This document shows positions 20,997 through 33,500 of a stretch of 64,000 nt of DNA, piece by piece (the first letter of the stretch is position 1; each line of letters begins with the position of its first letter). Position numbers and translations under genes: made by a program. The DNA comes from Fulvia fulva (Eukaryota > Ascomycota > Dothideomycetes > Mycosphaerellales > Mycosphaerellaceae), in contig NC_063012.1 of assembly GCF_020509005.1 (NCBI RefSeq), positions 3,224,001-3,288,000 on the forward strand. The letters are read 5' to 3'. The notes below the pieces were generated by a model. That model was not told the DNA's origin. It did not search any database and was given only the letters and a program-made list of their open reading frames with translations.

Positions 20997-22155
20997 ATAC
21001 CTTCGTCTCGAAGCGTATATCCTTAAATCTCCCTTAGCGTAAACGCGAAAGCTTTATTATCCTCTATATCGTTCGTTTCGTCTATCCGCTCTAATAACTT
21101 ACTAGAGGTAGGTACTAAAACCCTTTCAATATAGCTATCGTTAGTATTAGGCGTATAGTTATCCTTAGCTAGAGCTATAGGGCTATTACCTTTACGTAGA
21201 GGCTATACCGTTACGGTTAACTAAGGTACTAGATCTATTACGTTCGCGTCCGGCCTTATATCGACTAAGGTCTTATTCGGAATCTAATCTTCTAGCGGAT
21301 AAAAGTTAATCGGTATAGACTTAGTTAGGTTATTATACTTAAAGTCTACGACTACCTTTGGTATATCCTTATATACTACGCTCGCGGGCTCCTAGGTAGA
21401 CTTACTATCTAAATAGGCCTTCTATTTTCCTAGTATAGTAATGCCTCTGCCCTTCGGCTTAGAATCTAGGACGCGTTTAACCTCCTAGGTCTTAAATGTG
21501 TTACTAGTTTTATTAGTAACCTCGATCGGCGGCGGTCGTACGTTATCTTCTAGATCTACCGGTCGGAGAAGATTTGAATAGAAGGAGTTATATACGCGGA
21601 TCGTCTCTAGTAGGGCAATACTATACGCATTCTTACCGAGCGCGGTAGTAATTATTACCGGTCTAAACTACTTGATATTAAGCTTCTTAGCTAGGCGTAA
21701 TGACTTCTAGTTCTTAGTATTAATATAGATACGGTCGCCTAGGCTATATCGCGGTAGTATAGTACGGTATATATTAGTGTTATCTACTTATAGGGCTTAA
21801 TCGTAACGTAAGTATCCGTATAGGTACGTACGGAAGTCCTTTATCTATTAAGTAAAACGCTCTACCTTTTCGGCGGATAGGCGTTACTTAGTAGGTATTA
21901 GACGCTTAGGGAGGCTATCTCTATTAAAGTTACTAGTACGAGGATTACGACCTCGTTTAGTAAAGAATAGCGACACACCTATTACTTCTATAATATAGTT
22001 ATTCTTTACGAATTCCGCTAGCGGAAGCTGCTATACCTAATCTCCTTATACGTAGTTAATAAAGACACGGAGGTACTTCTCTATCTCCTTATTCGTATTC
22101 TTAGACTGTCTATCGGTCTTAGGATAGAAGGCTATAGACAACTTATAGACTATCC
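20997..22155 (-). pseudogene. G3 pol C-terminus / integrase end (RIPed)
   Basis: Minus-strand end of G3 pol, holding the end of integrase and the downstream C-terminal or chromodomain-like part plus 3' non-coding sequence. No open frame remains. The assignment rests on position: it lies between the 3' LTR and the integrase core, which is at about 42,700 beyond G4 and LINE C. The last five bases (22151-22155, TATCC) are the target duplication of G4. Confidence 0.65.
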
Positions 22156-22305
22156 TATTACGGGTAGTGATCTATAAGACGATAGTATAGGGTTGCTATA
22201 AAATAAGCGTTGTTCGGTAAGGCTACGAAAGAGAAGCGCGAAGCGCGCGAGATATATAAGGAAACGCTAAGGCGCGCGACATTACGGTAGTAGTGAACCG
22301 TAATA
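22156..22305 (-). repeat. G4 3' LTR, 150 bp
   Basis: Matches 37416-37565. Plus-strand ends are TATTACGGG and CCGTAATA, RIPed forms of TG...CA termini. In the minus sense a G-rich polypurine tract (22306-22320, seen as a C run on the plus strand) directly precedes it. Confidence 0.92.
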
Positions 22306-22668
22306 GTAACCCCCCCTTTAGATCGCTATTCGTCCTCGGACGGCTCTGTCTCTATAGTAGTATATCTACGAAAACTATATTATCCTCTAGTCTATCTTGT
22401 TTATTAAGTATCCGAGCCTATGTCTATATAGACTTAGTATAAGACCGTAGTATACTAGTAACTCGGTCCTTATTAGGTATCTAGTCGTACGGCGGCTTAA
22501 AGTCGGCGGGTATAGACTTCGTCGGAAAGTTATAGTAGAAGTCTATAATAGAGGCGGCTACTCCTACTAATACTTCTAGTAACTCCTAGCTCGGCTCGCG
22601 GTATCCTTTCTACTTTACTAGGTACTTATACTCGTCTTACTTCGGTAGTAAGTATTTAAGTAGTCTTC
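22306..22668 (-). pseudogene. G4 3' end of pol (RIPed)
   Basis: Polypurine tract, 3' non-coding region and the end of pol, interrupted at 22668 by LINE fragment F. No open frame survives. Confidence 0.6.
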
Positions 22669-23644
22669 GCGCCGCTAGCGAAGATCTAAAACCAATGCCT
22701 AAGGAAGGTTACCGGGGTATATAAGTCGATACTAACGAGGATGCTTAAGCACGAGACCGCTATACCGCCGATCGACCTATATATCTAGGGACTACGGACC
22801 TCCTACTTAGGCAAGTCGGTATAGTACCTAGTATAGAAGGTCATCGCTAGTGTAGTCGTAAGGGCCCGCGAATCAGTACTAGCGTATAGGGGCATTCGAC
22901 CCGGAAACGAGCCGAACTACCGGGTAAGGGACGAATAGCTAGTAATATAATAGGAAGGTAAGAAATCGTTTGTAGAGTAACTATAGAAAGAGAGGTAGAA
23001 CAACTAGGTTGTAGGGCATAGTAGACGCCCTTAGCTAGCGGGACAACCTAAGGAATAGTTAGCTATAAAATCCGCGGTCAAGTACCCCCCGAAGCTTATC
23101 TACTACCGCCTTACGAGGGCATAGAGTAGTATAGTAACCTAACTACGAAGCGAACACATCGGCCTCTAGGGGTACCTATTATAGAGGGAGGTTCTAGGAT
23201 ACACAAATACTAGCTACCCCTTCGGCTATCGCTCCTAGAACGTACGGTACGTACTCCTCGTCTGTCCGAGGTGGTCGCTAGGAAGGGGGGAGTAGATAGT
23301 AAAGGCGAGGAACCGGACGATTAGGGCACTTCTTAACAACGCTAAGGACCTACGGCGCATTACGAACTAGATACTAGAGAAGGGCTAGCTAGAACAGTAC
23401 CGCCTAGTAGGAGTAGTATAGGAAGAGAGGATACGACGTAGCGCGACGAGACCGGCTAGGAGCGGGGGCTAACGGGGTAGTAATATAGACTACGTACGTT
23501 TAGAGGGAAAGCTAAACTAGACAAGGAGTAGTCGGGGGCGGGAAGGGTTTTCACCTATTCGGGTTTCCCTTTGTACATAACAATAGATATATACCTATAT
23601 AGGCCGGATAGGGTCCTAGAACAGGGGAATGACAAATCTATCTC
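22669..23644 (+). mobile_element. LINE fragment F (L1 family, 5'-truncated, RIPed)
   Basis: 976 bp collinear with L1 from about 17548 to its tail: the ORF2 C-terminus including the cysteine motif region, the 3' UTR hairpin and a short tail. The target duplication TATTTAAGTAGTCTTC is at 22653-22668 and 23645-23660. It has no module upstream of the truncation point. Confidence 0.92.
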
Positions 23645-23660
23645 TATTTAAGTAGTCTTC

Positions 23661-26600
23661 CCTTTCGCTTAAAATATTTCCTATCGAGTATATCCTCTAC
23701 GAAGTACTCTTCGGATGTTTCGCTATCGTCGTTACGGGTAATCTCGATTAGAGGCGGCGGTACTAGGATCTGTCTAGGTTCGGGGTCATTAGTAGCTAGT
23801 TATAGGAGCGAGGCGTAGAAAGTGTTATAGAGATTGCCTAACTAATCGGGTATATAAAGCGGTAAGTATTTTAATACGGGAGTATTACGGTGATCTTATA
23901 CGGCCCTACGTTCTTAATATCGAGCTTCTTAGACGGGCGTATTGTTGACTAGTTAGTAGTATTAATATAAACTTTGTCGCCGATATTATAGTTCGGAGGT
24001 AGCTAGCGATATACGTTTTTAAAATCTACTTATAACGCTTAGGCTAATATAGTTTCTTACCTTAGATATACGTATATCTAGTTTATACGCTTAGTAAACG
24101 TATTCGTAGATTCTATATCGAGTCGTTACTTATAGAGTATAAGCTTTATAGGGGTAGTTAGACTAGTATCCGTAAATTCTAGGTTACGACCGGTATTAGC
24201 GTAGAAGGGTAATACTCTAGTAGTAGCTAATATATAATTATTAGTAGTAAACTCGTCAAGTAGTAACTAATCAACCTAATTATCTTAGGCGTAGTTAATG
24301 TAGGCCCTAAGGTATCGTTCTATAACTTTATTCGTGTTCTTAGACTATCTATTAGATTCTAGGTAAAAGGCCGTCGATAGTCGTTATTAAATACCGAGTA
24401 GGGAGCAAACTCGTCTCTAGAACGTAGACGTCTACTAGGAGCCCCGATCCGAGACGATACTCTTAGGAATGCTATAACGTACAAACATATAGCGGATAAA
24501 GATATATACGGTATATAGGGCGTCTATCTATAGTACTAGGATCAGGTGTCTCTCCTTAGTAAGCCTATCCGTAACTATAAGGACGTTCTTATACGTTTGT
24601 CTATCGGTTAAGCTCTTACTTACGGGCAAATCTATAACGAAGTTAATAGCGATATCCTCCTATACTCCGAAGGGTACCGGCGATAGTATAAGGAGGCCCT
24701 AATACTACTGATTTGACGGAACCGTTATTCTATATATAATATAATTACGGATGAATCTCTTAATCGTTTATACTATACGTAGCTAGCGGTAGTATCTACT
24801 GATCAACTCGAATGTCTTTCTACGGCCGGGATACCTAGCCGCGGGTATGTCGTAGAAACGTTTCGTAATTAGAGTACGAAGTTCTACTATACTAGTAACT
24901 TCTAGGACAAATAAGCTATATCCTCCGTAGGCGTTCTTTATATAGATTATACTATCTTCTACTTTAGACGTACGATCGTCGATCTTATGTTTACGTAATA
25001 GGGGTACTTACTAGTTCTACGATAGCTATTATATAGTAGCCTAAACGGTCTCTTCGTTATATAGAGTCTTAACTAATATAAGTAAATCCTACTATACTAC
25101 CTACTACGCTACCTCCCCCTCCCGTAGCTCGCTTAAATTGAGCTTAATATCGAGGCGTACGGGCGGTAGGATGACCTAGCTCTAATACTATAGACGTAGA
25201 TCGCTTAGATCCGACGGTAGATCTTGCGATTGTCTAGTAAGACTATTAGGCTTTATACCTTATATACCTAGACGATAGGTGATTTTAAATACGAACTGTA
25301 CTAGGAACTATACCTAGTGTGCCTACTGTCTATTAAGTTGTTTCGTACTTATAAAGTATTCTAGGTTCTTATAATCGGAGTAGATAATAACGGGGTTGTT
25401 ATCTATATCCTTTATATTCTCGAAATCGGTGTCTATATTTTCGTCCAAGTTGACGGTAAGCTTAGGTCTCTATTCTTCGAAGGCGAGGACGATAGCTAAT
25501 AGTTCCTTATCGTAAATCTCGTAGTTATACTCCTATAGTAACATCTTCTTAGACATATATACTACCGGTCTCTAGACGTCTTCGTATTTCTATAAAATTA
25601 CTACCGTAGTAACAAAATCTAAGGCAAGTGTTTCGAATATAGTTTCTAACCCTAGTACGAAGTGTGCGAGTACTATGTCCGTTAAGAATATATCTTTTAA
25701 TCCTTAGAAGGCTGCTTCGCATTCTATTATCTAAACGAATAGTATCGGCTTACTATCTTACTAGTCTTTATTAAATTCGTAAGGGGCATATAGATTTTAG
25801 AGAAGTTCTATATAAACCTTCGATAGAAGTTTCCGAACCTAAGGAATGCTTATATATCCTTTAGGCATATTAGAGTAAGCCAGTTCTTAACTACGTCGAC
25901 CTTTTCTAGGTCTATACGGATACCGTCGACTCCTATAATAACACTAAGGTACTTCGTCTCTATTTAGTAGAACTCGCATTTGTCGATGTCTAATTATAGG
26001 CCGGCTTTACGTATACGCTATAGTACTTTACGTACGTGTTATATATATTCCTCGAATATGTCGCTAAAGATCAGGATATTATCTAGGTATACTAAATAGA
26101 AGTCATCGAGATACTCCCTAAGCGTATCGTTAATATATAATTAGAATGTTCCTAGAGCATTATATAGGCCGAAAGGCATTACTATATACTCGAATTGACT
26201 ATAGCGAGTACTAAACGCAGTTTTCTATTCGTAGCCCTCCGTAATACGAATACGGTTAGATAATATCGAGTTTAGTAAAGTACTTCTTCCTATTTAGACG
26301 GTTTAGCGTTTCTTAGAATAGCGGTATTAGGTATCTACTTTTGACCGTAAGGGTATTAAGAGCTCTATAGTCGATCCAGACCCGTAGACCGCCGCCTAGT
26401 TTACGTATAATTAGTACTAGTATAGAAGCCGGGCTCGTACTTCGTTATATTGCTCTAGATTCTAGCTAATTATCGACCTACTTCTTAATTACCTTATTCT
26501 TACGAGACGACATTACGTATAGCCGCTTAAAAGGAGGTGACTTAGTTTCGTCTTTAAGGTGTATTTTATAGTTTTTACTAGGGCGGTAAGGTAGGATCTT

Positions 26601-28962
26601 CGATATATTCTAACGGTTAAAACAGTCCTCGAAATCGTATAGTTCCTAGGGTAAGTAGACCTTAGTATCTTAGTCCTTGTCTTTCCCTTTTATAAATCTA
26701 TTAAAGTCGTTGTTTACTATTATTATATATACTATTAAGGGGTTTACTAACTATACCTTCCGAAGGTTTATAGCGTAGAGCCTAGTAGGATCGAAGTCTT
26801 ACCTAGTCGCTACTATTACGTAGGCTCGTAGTAGGTTAGCGTAGTACTTCTGACTAGGTAGTATAATCTATATTATATAGACTTCCGCTCCTTTCTTACG
26901 AGCTAGTTTTACTACGTAGGCCGCGGAGATGTTTACGATATCGATCTCTAGTTCTAGTTCGACAACTCGTTACTTTTATTTCGTATATCGGTACGGTCGC
27001 TTTAACGTCTTAACGCCGTCTACCGGTAACGGTTATCGAGTATATATACGGTAGTCATCCTCTTCGTCCTCAAACGTCGTATAGAACTATAGTTAGGGTA
27101 TGTGCTTAGGTAACGATAGCGTAGGAGCGGTGACTTCGTCGGGGTTATCTTCTACTATCGGCGGTCGATAATTGCCTAATAGTGCTAGCGTAGCTAGATA
27201 GTTAATAGACTATACTATTAGGTACTTATTAGACCTCTAGTTTGCCTTATAGGTACGGCATTCCAAATGATTTATTATTATAATGCCCTTCTCCTATTAT
27301 ATCTCTAGTTCGTAGTCTACGAACTAACTAGAGCCGAGCACGATATTATACTCTAGTGATTCTACTAAGTAGTAGCTAAGGATTTCGACGTGGCCGCCGA
27401 TATTAAAAGGAAAGTACGTAGACTCGGTAATAAGCTCGTTAGCGGAGCCGCTATTAGCTAGTCCTAATTAAAGAGGTTCTTCCTAGAGTCGAGGAAGATT
27501 ATATATACGAGCGTATATAGAATTTATATACTAAGAGGTAGCACTATAATTAAGGAAGGCAAGAGCTTAATTAATATCTATACTACTAGGTATTATAAGG
27601 TAAGGGGACACTCTCGGCCTTAGTACCCCTTGTATAATAGGCGGTATTAGAGAGCTTACTAATATACGTAAAGCGTACTCTAGTCCTTATATTACCGTAT
27701 CTCGCTATATTTCCTTCTTAGTATTATATTCGTAAGTAGGACTAACGGTTGTCGTACTTAAGCGTTAGTCTAGCTATTTCCCTATTACTAAGGGTTAGCC
27801 GGTGTCTATATTATAGAGCTAGTATTCGCGCGCGGCGGAGGGCGCTTATACTACTTAATAGGGTAGTCTAGTAAGTATAAGTTATAGTCTATACGGCGGT
27901 AGCGGACATAACCGCCTACTACGATAATACTAGCCTTCTCCTTAGGCTTAAGCTTCTTAAGTTCCTTAAATTCGCGCGGTATCTAAGCGTATAGCTTAAG
28001 GCCTAAACCTTAAGCTACGCCGGGCGCGGTAGGTATAGTGCCGTTACTACTACTAGTACTACGAGGTAGTCGTAGTATAGCTAGGGTCTTTGACTTTAGG
28101 CGCTCGAACTTAGCTTCGAGCTTATAGTATAGGTTAACTAAGTCTTCGCGGTCCTTAGTCTCTATAGGCAGTACCTCTATATATTTGTAGTTAAGCTTAC
28201 CCTCGAGTAGGCGGTGATTAGTCTTAGCTAATAGGTCGTACAAGTTACGCTATTCGTCGTACTTAGCAATAAAAATAGAAAATGACTCGTTCTTACCCTA
28301 CTATAAGACCTAGAGCTTCTAGAAGGCCTTACCTACGACGTCCTTCTTACTATACCGATCGATAAGGAATTAGATTATACTATCGATAGACTTAAAGGGG
28401 TTAACGTAATTACGCTTAGTACGCTTAGAGGGTACTCGCGGATTATATAGCTAGTACGGGTACCCGTCGAGGTAGTTAAGGATATAGCGTAGTCCGTCCT
28501 TAATAGTCTAGAACTATATTACGGACAGCTTGATCTCTAGCTAATCGAGCTAACGGTTAAAGTTTATATTCTTATTATCGAACTTACTTTCTAGGTCCTT
28601 AACTAACTTGTTAGTATATATAATATTAACTAAGGGTTCGATAGTAGTGAAATCGCTAACGGCGGTATTACTAGTTACCCTAGAAGCACTACTAGGTGTA
28701 CCCTAGCGTTCTCGTCGTAAGGAGTTACGGCGTAGGTAATAGCGTAGTCGACTATTATCTCTACCTTTATCGTTATTAGAGTTGTCTCCGTCGTTATTAC
28801 TACTACCTCTACTACCTCCTCGTCGGGTACCTCTACCTATACGGTCCTACTAAGTAGGAGGCGTAGGTGATCGTAAAACACCGTTACGACGAGGGGAGTA
28901 GACGCGGACCTAACGACTACGGTTATTATTATTATTACCGTTAGTACCGCTAGTATCGCTAG
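23661..28962 (-). pseudogene. G4 pol and part of gag (RIPed)
   Basis: Minus-sense order from right to left is gag, protease, RT, RNase H, integrase. The integrase core is seen at about 24,590-24,680 as EDIAINFVIDLP followed by SKSLTD, the RIPed form of a W-DIS-DFV-LP motif. The RT catalytic box reads YLDN-ILIFS at about 26,055-26,100. A degraded zinc-knuckle region is at about 27,840-27,920. A 77-aa open stretch at 28010-28243 is a gag piece that escaped stops, not an intact gene. The copy is cut at 28962 by G2 (duplication GCTAG). Confidence 0.82.
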
Positions 28963-29146
28963 TATAAGGGCGCGCGTATTATAGGGTCCGAACGAGATAG
29001 TTATTATTCTACGAAGCTACGAAAGAGGAGCGCGAGGCGCGGCGAAGTTATAAAGCAAAGCTAAGCCGCGCTAACCCGATACGGAAGGTCCGCGGTTCAG
29101 CCGGGCCGACGTAGCTATAGTAGGGGGTCGCGGGCTACCCGTAATA
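28963..29146 (-). repeat. G2 3' LTR, 184 bp
   Basis: Nearly identical to 35995-36178 and 6788-6971. Plus-strand ends are TATAAGGG and CCGTAATA. Confidence 0.93.
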
Positions 29147-29166
29147 GTATGCCCCCTCCCAAAACA
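29147..29166 (-). other. G2 polypurine tract
   Basis: In the minus sense TTTTGGGAGGGGGCATAC lies directly before the 3' LTR, a typical purine-rich plus-strand primer. Confidence 0.75.
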
Positions 29167-32100
29167 CGCCTTAGTCCTCTAAGCGTTATCCACCTTATAA
29201 GGCTACTTGCCTGTCGAGCTCTATAATCGCGCGAACGCCTAATTATCCTCTAGTGCCCTGTCGTTATCCAATAACATCGCATTCGCTCTATTAAGACTAT
29301 CCTCGACCGGCTTCCTTCGAGAAACATATTGCCTAGTTAGCTAGCTTACCCTAGACCTACGTCTATCTTCGGCTAGTACTCGCGTATAATCCTTATAACT
29401 AAAGTTAGGTATTATTATAGGCTCTATAGGCTCTACTCGAGTATCGAATATATACGGAGTAGATTCTATTAGAGGTAAGGCTCGAGGCGACTTATTCGTA
29501 ACGGTGTCTTTCGGAATAACCCTAATCGTATTAAGCCCGAGCACCTTAGTAGCTAGTAGGGACTAGTTAGATAGAGCTACGAAGCCTATAGGCGTAGACA
29601 ACTCCGGCCGGTTATAGTGAAAGTCTATAATAGCGGCGGCCGCGTATTTAAGTATGTCCTCTATAGGTTACTAGGTCTTACTATCCTCCTCGTTCTAATA
29701 TCTAGCCCATTTCACCTTATACTATATATCTACCTTGCGCTTATGCCCCTTCTTTACCTTGCCTACCCGCTTATAGGTATATATATCAAGAATCTTTCCT
29801 ACCTCGTATATATACGTAGGTGCTACTACTATATCGGCTGCTATATTAGCCTCGGTAGTGTTAGGTCCGATAGTTATCGGTAGTAGCGGCGCTAGATACT
29901 ACCCTTTAAGTAGTAGGAAATCGGGGTGGTCGGCTCGTTATAGTAGTAAGGTATAGAAGTAGTTATTAAGTCCTACCGGAGCGTCTAATAGTTTTAGTCA
30001 ATAAGAGAGTCTAGCCGGTATGACTTCCGTAATCTAGTAAGGGCCGGTATATTTCCTATCTAGCTTCTTAGATAGTCGAGTCGTACGGATGTTCTTAGTA
30101 CTAAGATATACCTAATTACCTACCTTATAGTCTAGAGGAATACTACGGTAGCGGTTTGCTACTTCTACTTAGAGAGCTTATGACATTCGTATATTCTCTT
30201 AAAGGTGCTTATAAAGCTCGTAAATTCGACGTATAAAGGTTTCTACTGATCGCGTATCTAGTCGCTAGAGAGTAGTTAGTCCTCCCTCCTTTCTAGCGTT
30301 TAGGTCAACTCGCTCTATAAACTTAGGGTTATAGCCTAAGGTAGCGTAGAACGGCGATATACTAGTAGTCTCGGACAGGTAATTGTTAATCGCGAACTAA
30401 GCAAGGCATAGCTATTCTACCTAGTCATCCTGTACCTTATTAGTAAACATACGAAGATACTGTTCTATCGCCTAGTTAGTACGTTCTGACTGTCTATTAG
30501 TTTCTAGGTAATACGAAGAACTTAGCTTACGATTTATACGGAGCATCTTATAGTGTTTCTTCTAGAAGGTAGCAACCTACTACTTACTACGGTCTAATAT
30601 AATAGTGTTAGGAAACCCGCGCCGATAGAACAAATGTTTAAGGAAAAGCCTTGCCGTATTCTATACTATTATTACGCTAATAGGGATCAGCTCGACTTCC
30701 TTAGTAAGCCTATTAGTAACGGTTATAATATTATTATAGACTATACCGTTAAGAGTGCTATCTAGGAGTCCGATAACGAAGTCGACTACAATATGTTTCT
30801 AAGGCCGATCTAGAATAGGAAGTGGCTATAATAATCCTAGTGGCTAGGAGTATAGAGATTTTGTTATACGGTAGGTACGGCAATTCGCGGTATATCTACG
30901 TACGGATCTTACTAATCTAGGCTAGTAGAATTTACGTGCTACGAGTTTATAAGTACGAGCTCGTCCTAGATAGCCTACTGCTAGAGCGTTATAGTTTATC
31001 TTAATTATCCTAGTCTATAAGGCTTAGTTATCTAGTACCTATAAGCTCTAGCCGTCGTATTGATTTCGAATATATAGTAGGTCGCTATCTACTTTATAGT
31101 ATACTAGATGAATCTTCGCTCTCTATAGTAGTATAGGAGTACGGTCTTTCTATAGGTCTATAATCGCGGTCTTAAGCTCGTTATTAGTTACGTACGCCGT
31201 CGACATTCGATACTCGAGTTCGGCTTCCCGTTAACTTTTACGCGTCGCCGGTTATTTAGTAGGCGTATCTCGTTCTATAGGCATAAACTCTTTAGCTTTA
31301 GGGTCTAGCTATACTAGTTCCTCTTCTTCCGGCGTATCTTCTACTATTGCCTATAGTAAGGCGATCTTAAGGAATCGCTTAGGAGGTAGCAATGTCTGAT
31401 ACTAATACTAGTTCCGAGGGTCGTTCACCCCCTACGGAAGGTCCTAGCTACGTCTCGTTAGGCTGTCTAGCTTTATACCTTGAAGTCCTAGACGGTATAT
31501 TATCTTAAAGTTAAACTATAACAAGAACTTAGCCTAACGCGCTTATCGCCGATTTAGCTACTTTGTCTTTATAAAGTATTCTAGGTTCTTATAGTCGGTA
31601 TAAATCTTGACTAGCTATAAGTCCTTATTATCTACTTCGTAGGCGAGCTCGGGTCTCTATTCCTTAAAAGCCTTAATAATAGCTAATAGTTCCTTATTAT
31701 AGATTTTATAATTGCACTCCTATAGACTCAACTTCTTCGAGTAGAAGGCTATAGGATGTAGTATACCCTTCTCGTTATACTACGAAAGCACGCCGGCGTT
31801 TACAAAATCTAAAGAATCTGTCTCTACTACCGTTTCCCTACCTAGTATATAATGTACGAGTATACCGGCTTTACTAAACGTAGCTTTCAAATTGTTAAAG
31901 GCTCGTTAGTAATCTAGTGACTATTGAATCCTTCTATTCTTATGATTGCTTAGTCCGTCCGACTTAGTCAGGTTTATAAGAGGAGTAGCTATACGCGAAA
32001 ATACTTCGATGAACCGCCTATAGAAGTTAGCAAATCTAAGGAAGGCCTAGACATCCTTTAGGTTCTTAGGAGCTTCCTATGTCTAAATACATTCGAGTTT

Positions 32101-33500
32101 CTCGGGGTCTATCTCGATGCCGTTAGGGGTTATAATTAGCCTAAGATACCTCACCTTCTATTAGTAGAATTCGCTTTTGTCGATATCTACTATAAGTCCT
32201 ACATCGCGTAGCTTAGTAAGAACCTTCCGTACGTATTCAATATACTTCTCTAAGGTATCACTAAAGATAAGTACGTTATCTAGGTAGGCCGATATAAAGT
32301 CGTCTAGGTGTTCTTATAAGACCTTGTTAATGTATAATTAGAACAATACTAGTCCGTTATATAAGCCGAATAGTAGCACTAGATACTCGTAGATACCGTA
32401 TCGTGTCGTAAACGCCGTTAACTACTCGTACCCTTTAGCTATCCGTAACTTGTTAAAGGCTACTATAATGTCTAGCTTCGTAAAGTACTTCTTCCCGTAT
32501 ATACGGTTAAGCGTCTCTTATATCAAGGGAATCGGATACCGGTTCTTAATAGTGATCGTATTCAATCCTCTATAGTCGATATAAACACGTAGCCTACCTC
32601 TAGGCTTACGTACTACTAGTACTAGTATAGGAGACTAGCTCGTCTTTTGCCCTACTTTCCGTACCTTCCCTTTATATATTTACTCGTCTAGCTATTTCTT
32701 AACTACCTCGTTCTCCTTCTTAGCTAGGCCGTAGGGCTTGCGGTATAGTGGCTCTTATAGACTATTAGGCTTAATGTGAATCTTATAATCTACGCCTAGT
32801 CGGTAAGGTAGGAGTCCTTTATAATCCTTAGCTAAGAAAGCGTCCGTAATATCGTAGTATATCGGCGGTAACTTCTCCTTCGGGTTGTAATTGAACTGCT
32901 TGTTTAAGAATTAGTCTAGATCATTAGTAGCTATTACACTTAGCTTAAGCTCTCCGTCGTCGCTCTTACGCCTAGTAGGCATAATATAGAAGCACTTAGC
33001 CCTAGGCCGGTACGCGTACATTCCCTACGCGCGTTAAGAAACGCCCTAGTAGTCCACTTCTTCATCGTCTATGTCTTCTAGGTCATATAATAAGACGTTT
33101 AGCTCCGCCCCTCCTACTATAAAGCTCGCTACTTCTCTAGTAAAGGGCTCTAGTCCGTACCGTACTAGTGCCTACTTCTTCTTCTCGCGATAGTTTAGGG
33201 ATTATACTATTATCGATGTCTTATTCTATAGATAGTAACTAAAGCAGTAATCCGATCTAAATGCCACCTCGCCTATCTCCTAGAAGATGTTTAGGTTATA
33301 CGCTATAAGCTACGGTAGGCTAAAGACGATATTATATTCGAGGTCAGTAACGTAGTATAACATTTGCTCGTAATAATCGCCGATAACTACGTCTATAAGG
33401 GCCGCGTATATAATCTGCCGTATAGTGGCCGTTCTATCTCCTAGTGTTAGTCGTCGGCTTTGCGTTAAAGGGATTAGGGGTATTATGTATTTACGTATGA
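29167..33500 (-). pseudogene. G2 pol: protease, RT, RNase H, integrase (RIPed)
   Basis: Reverse-strand reading at 32,265-32,400 gives YEYLV-LFGLYN and then HLDDFISAYLDNVLIFS, which are gypsy RT boxes (YLDD changed to YLDN). At about 30,640-30,830 KHIVVDFVIGLL and then VTNRLTKEVELIPI give the integrase core with its first catalytic Asp. RNase H lies between, about 31,450-31,900, and protease near 33,180-33,480, both placed by order. A C-terminal extension reaches 29,560. Dozens of TAG and TAA stops arise from Gln and Trp codons. It is not functional. Confidence 0.85.

Noticed and set aside
29617..29883. 88-aa hydrophobic plus-strand frame
   Set aside because: Antisense to the G2 3' pol region. 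The Leu-, Tyr- and Ile-rich composition comes from CTA/TAT repeats in RIPed DNA, not from a membrane protein gene.
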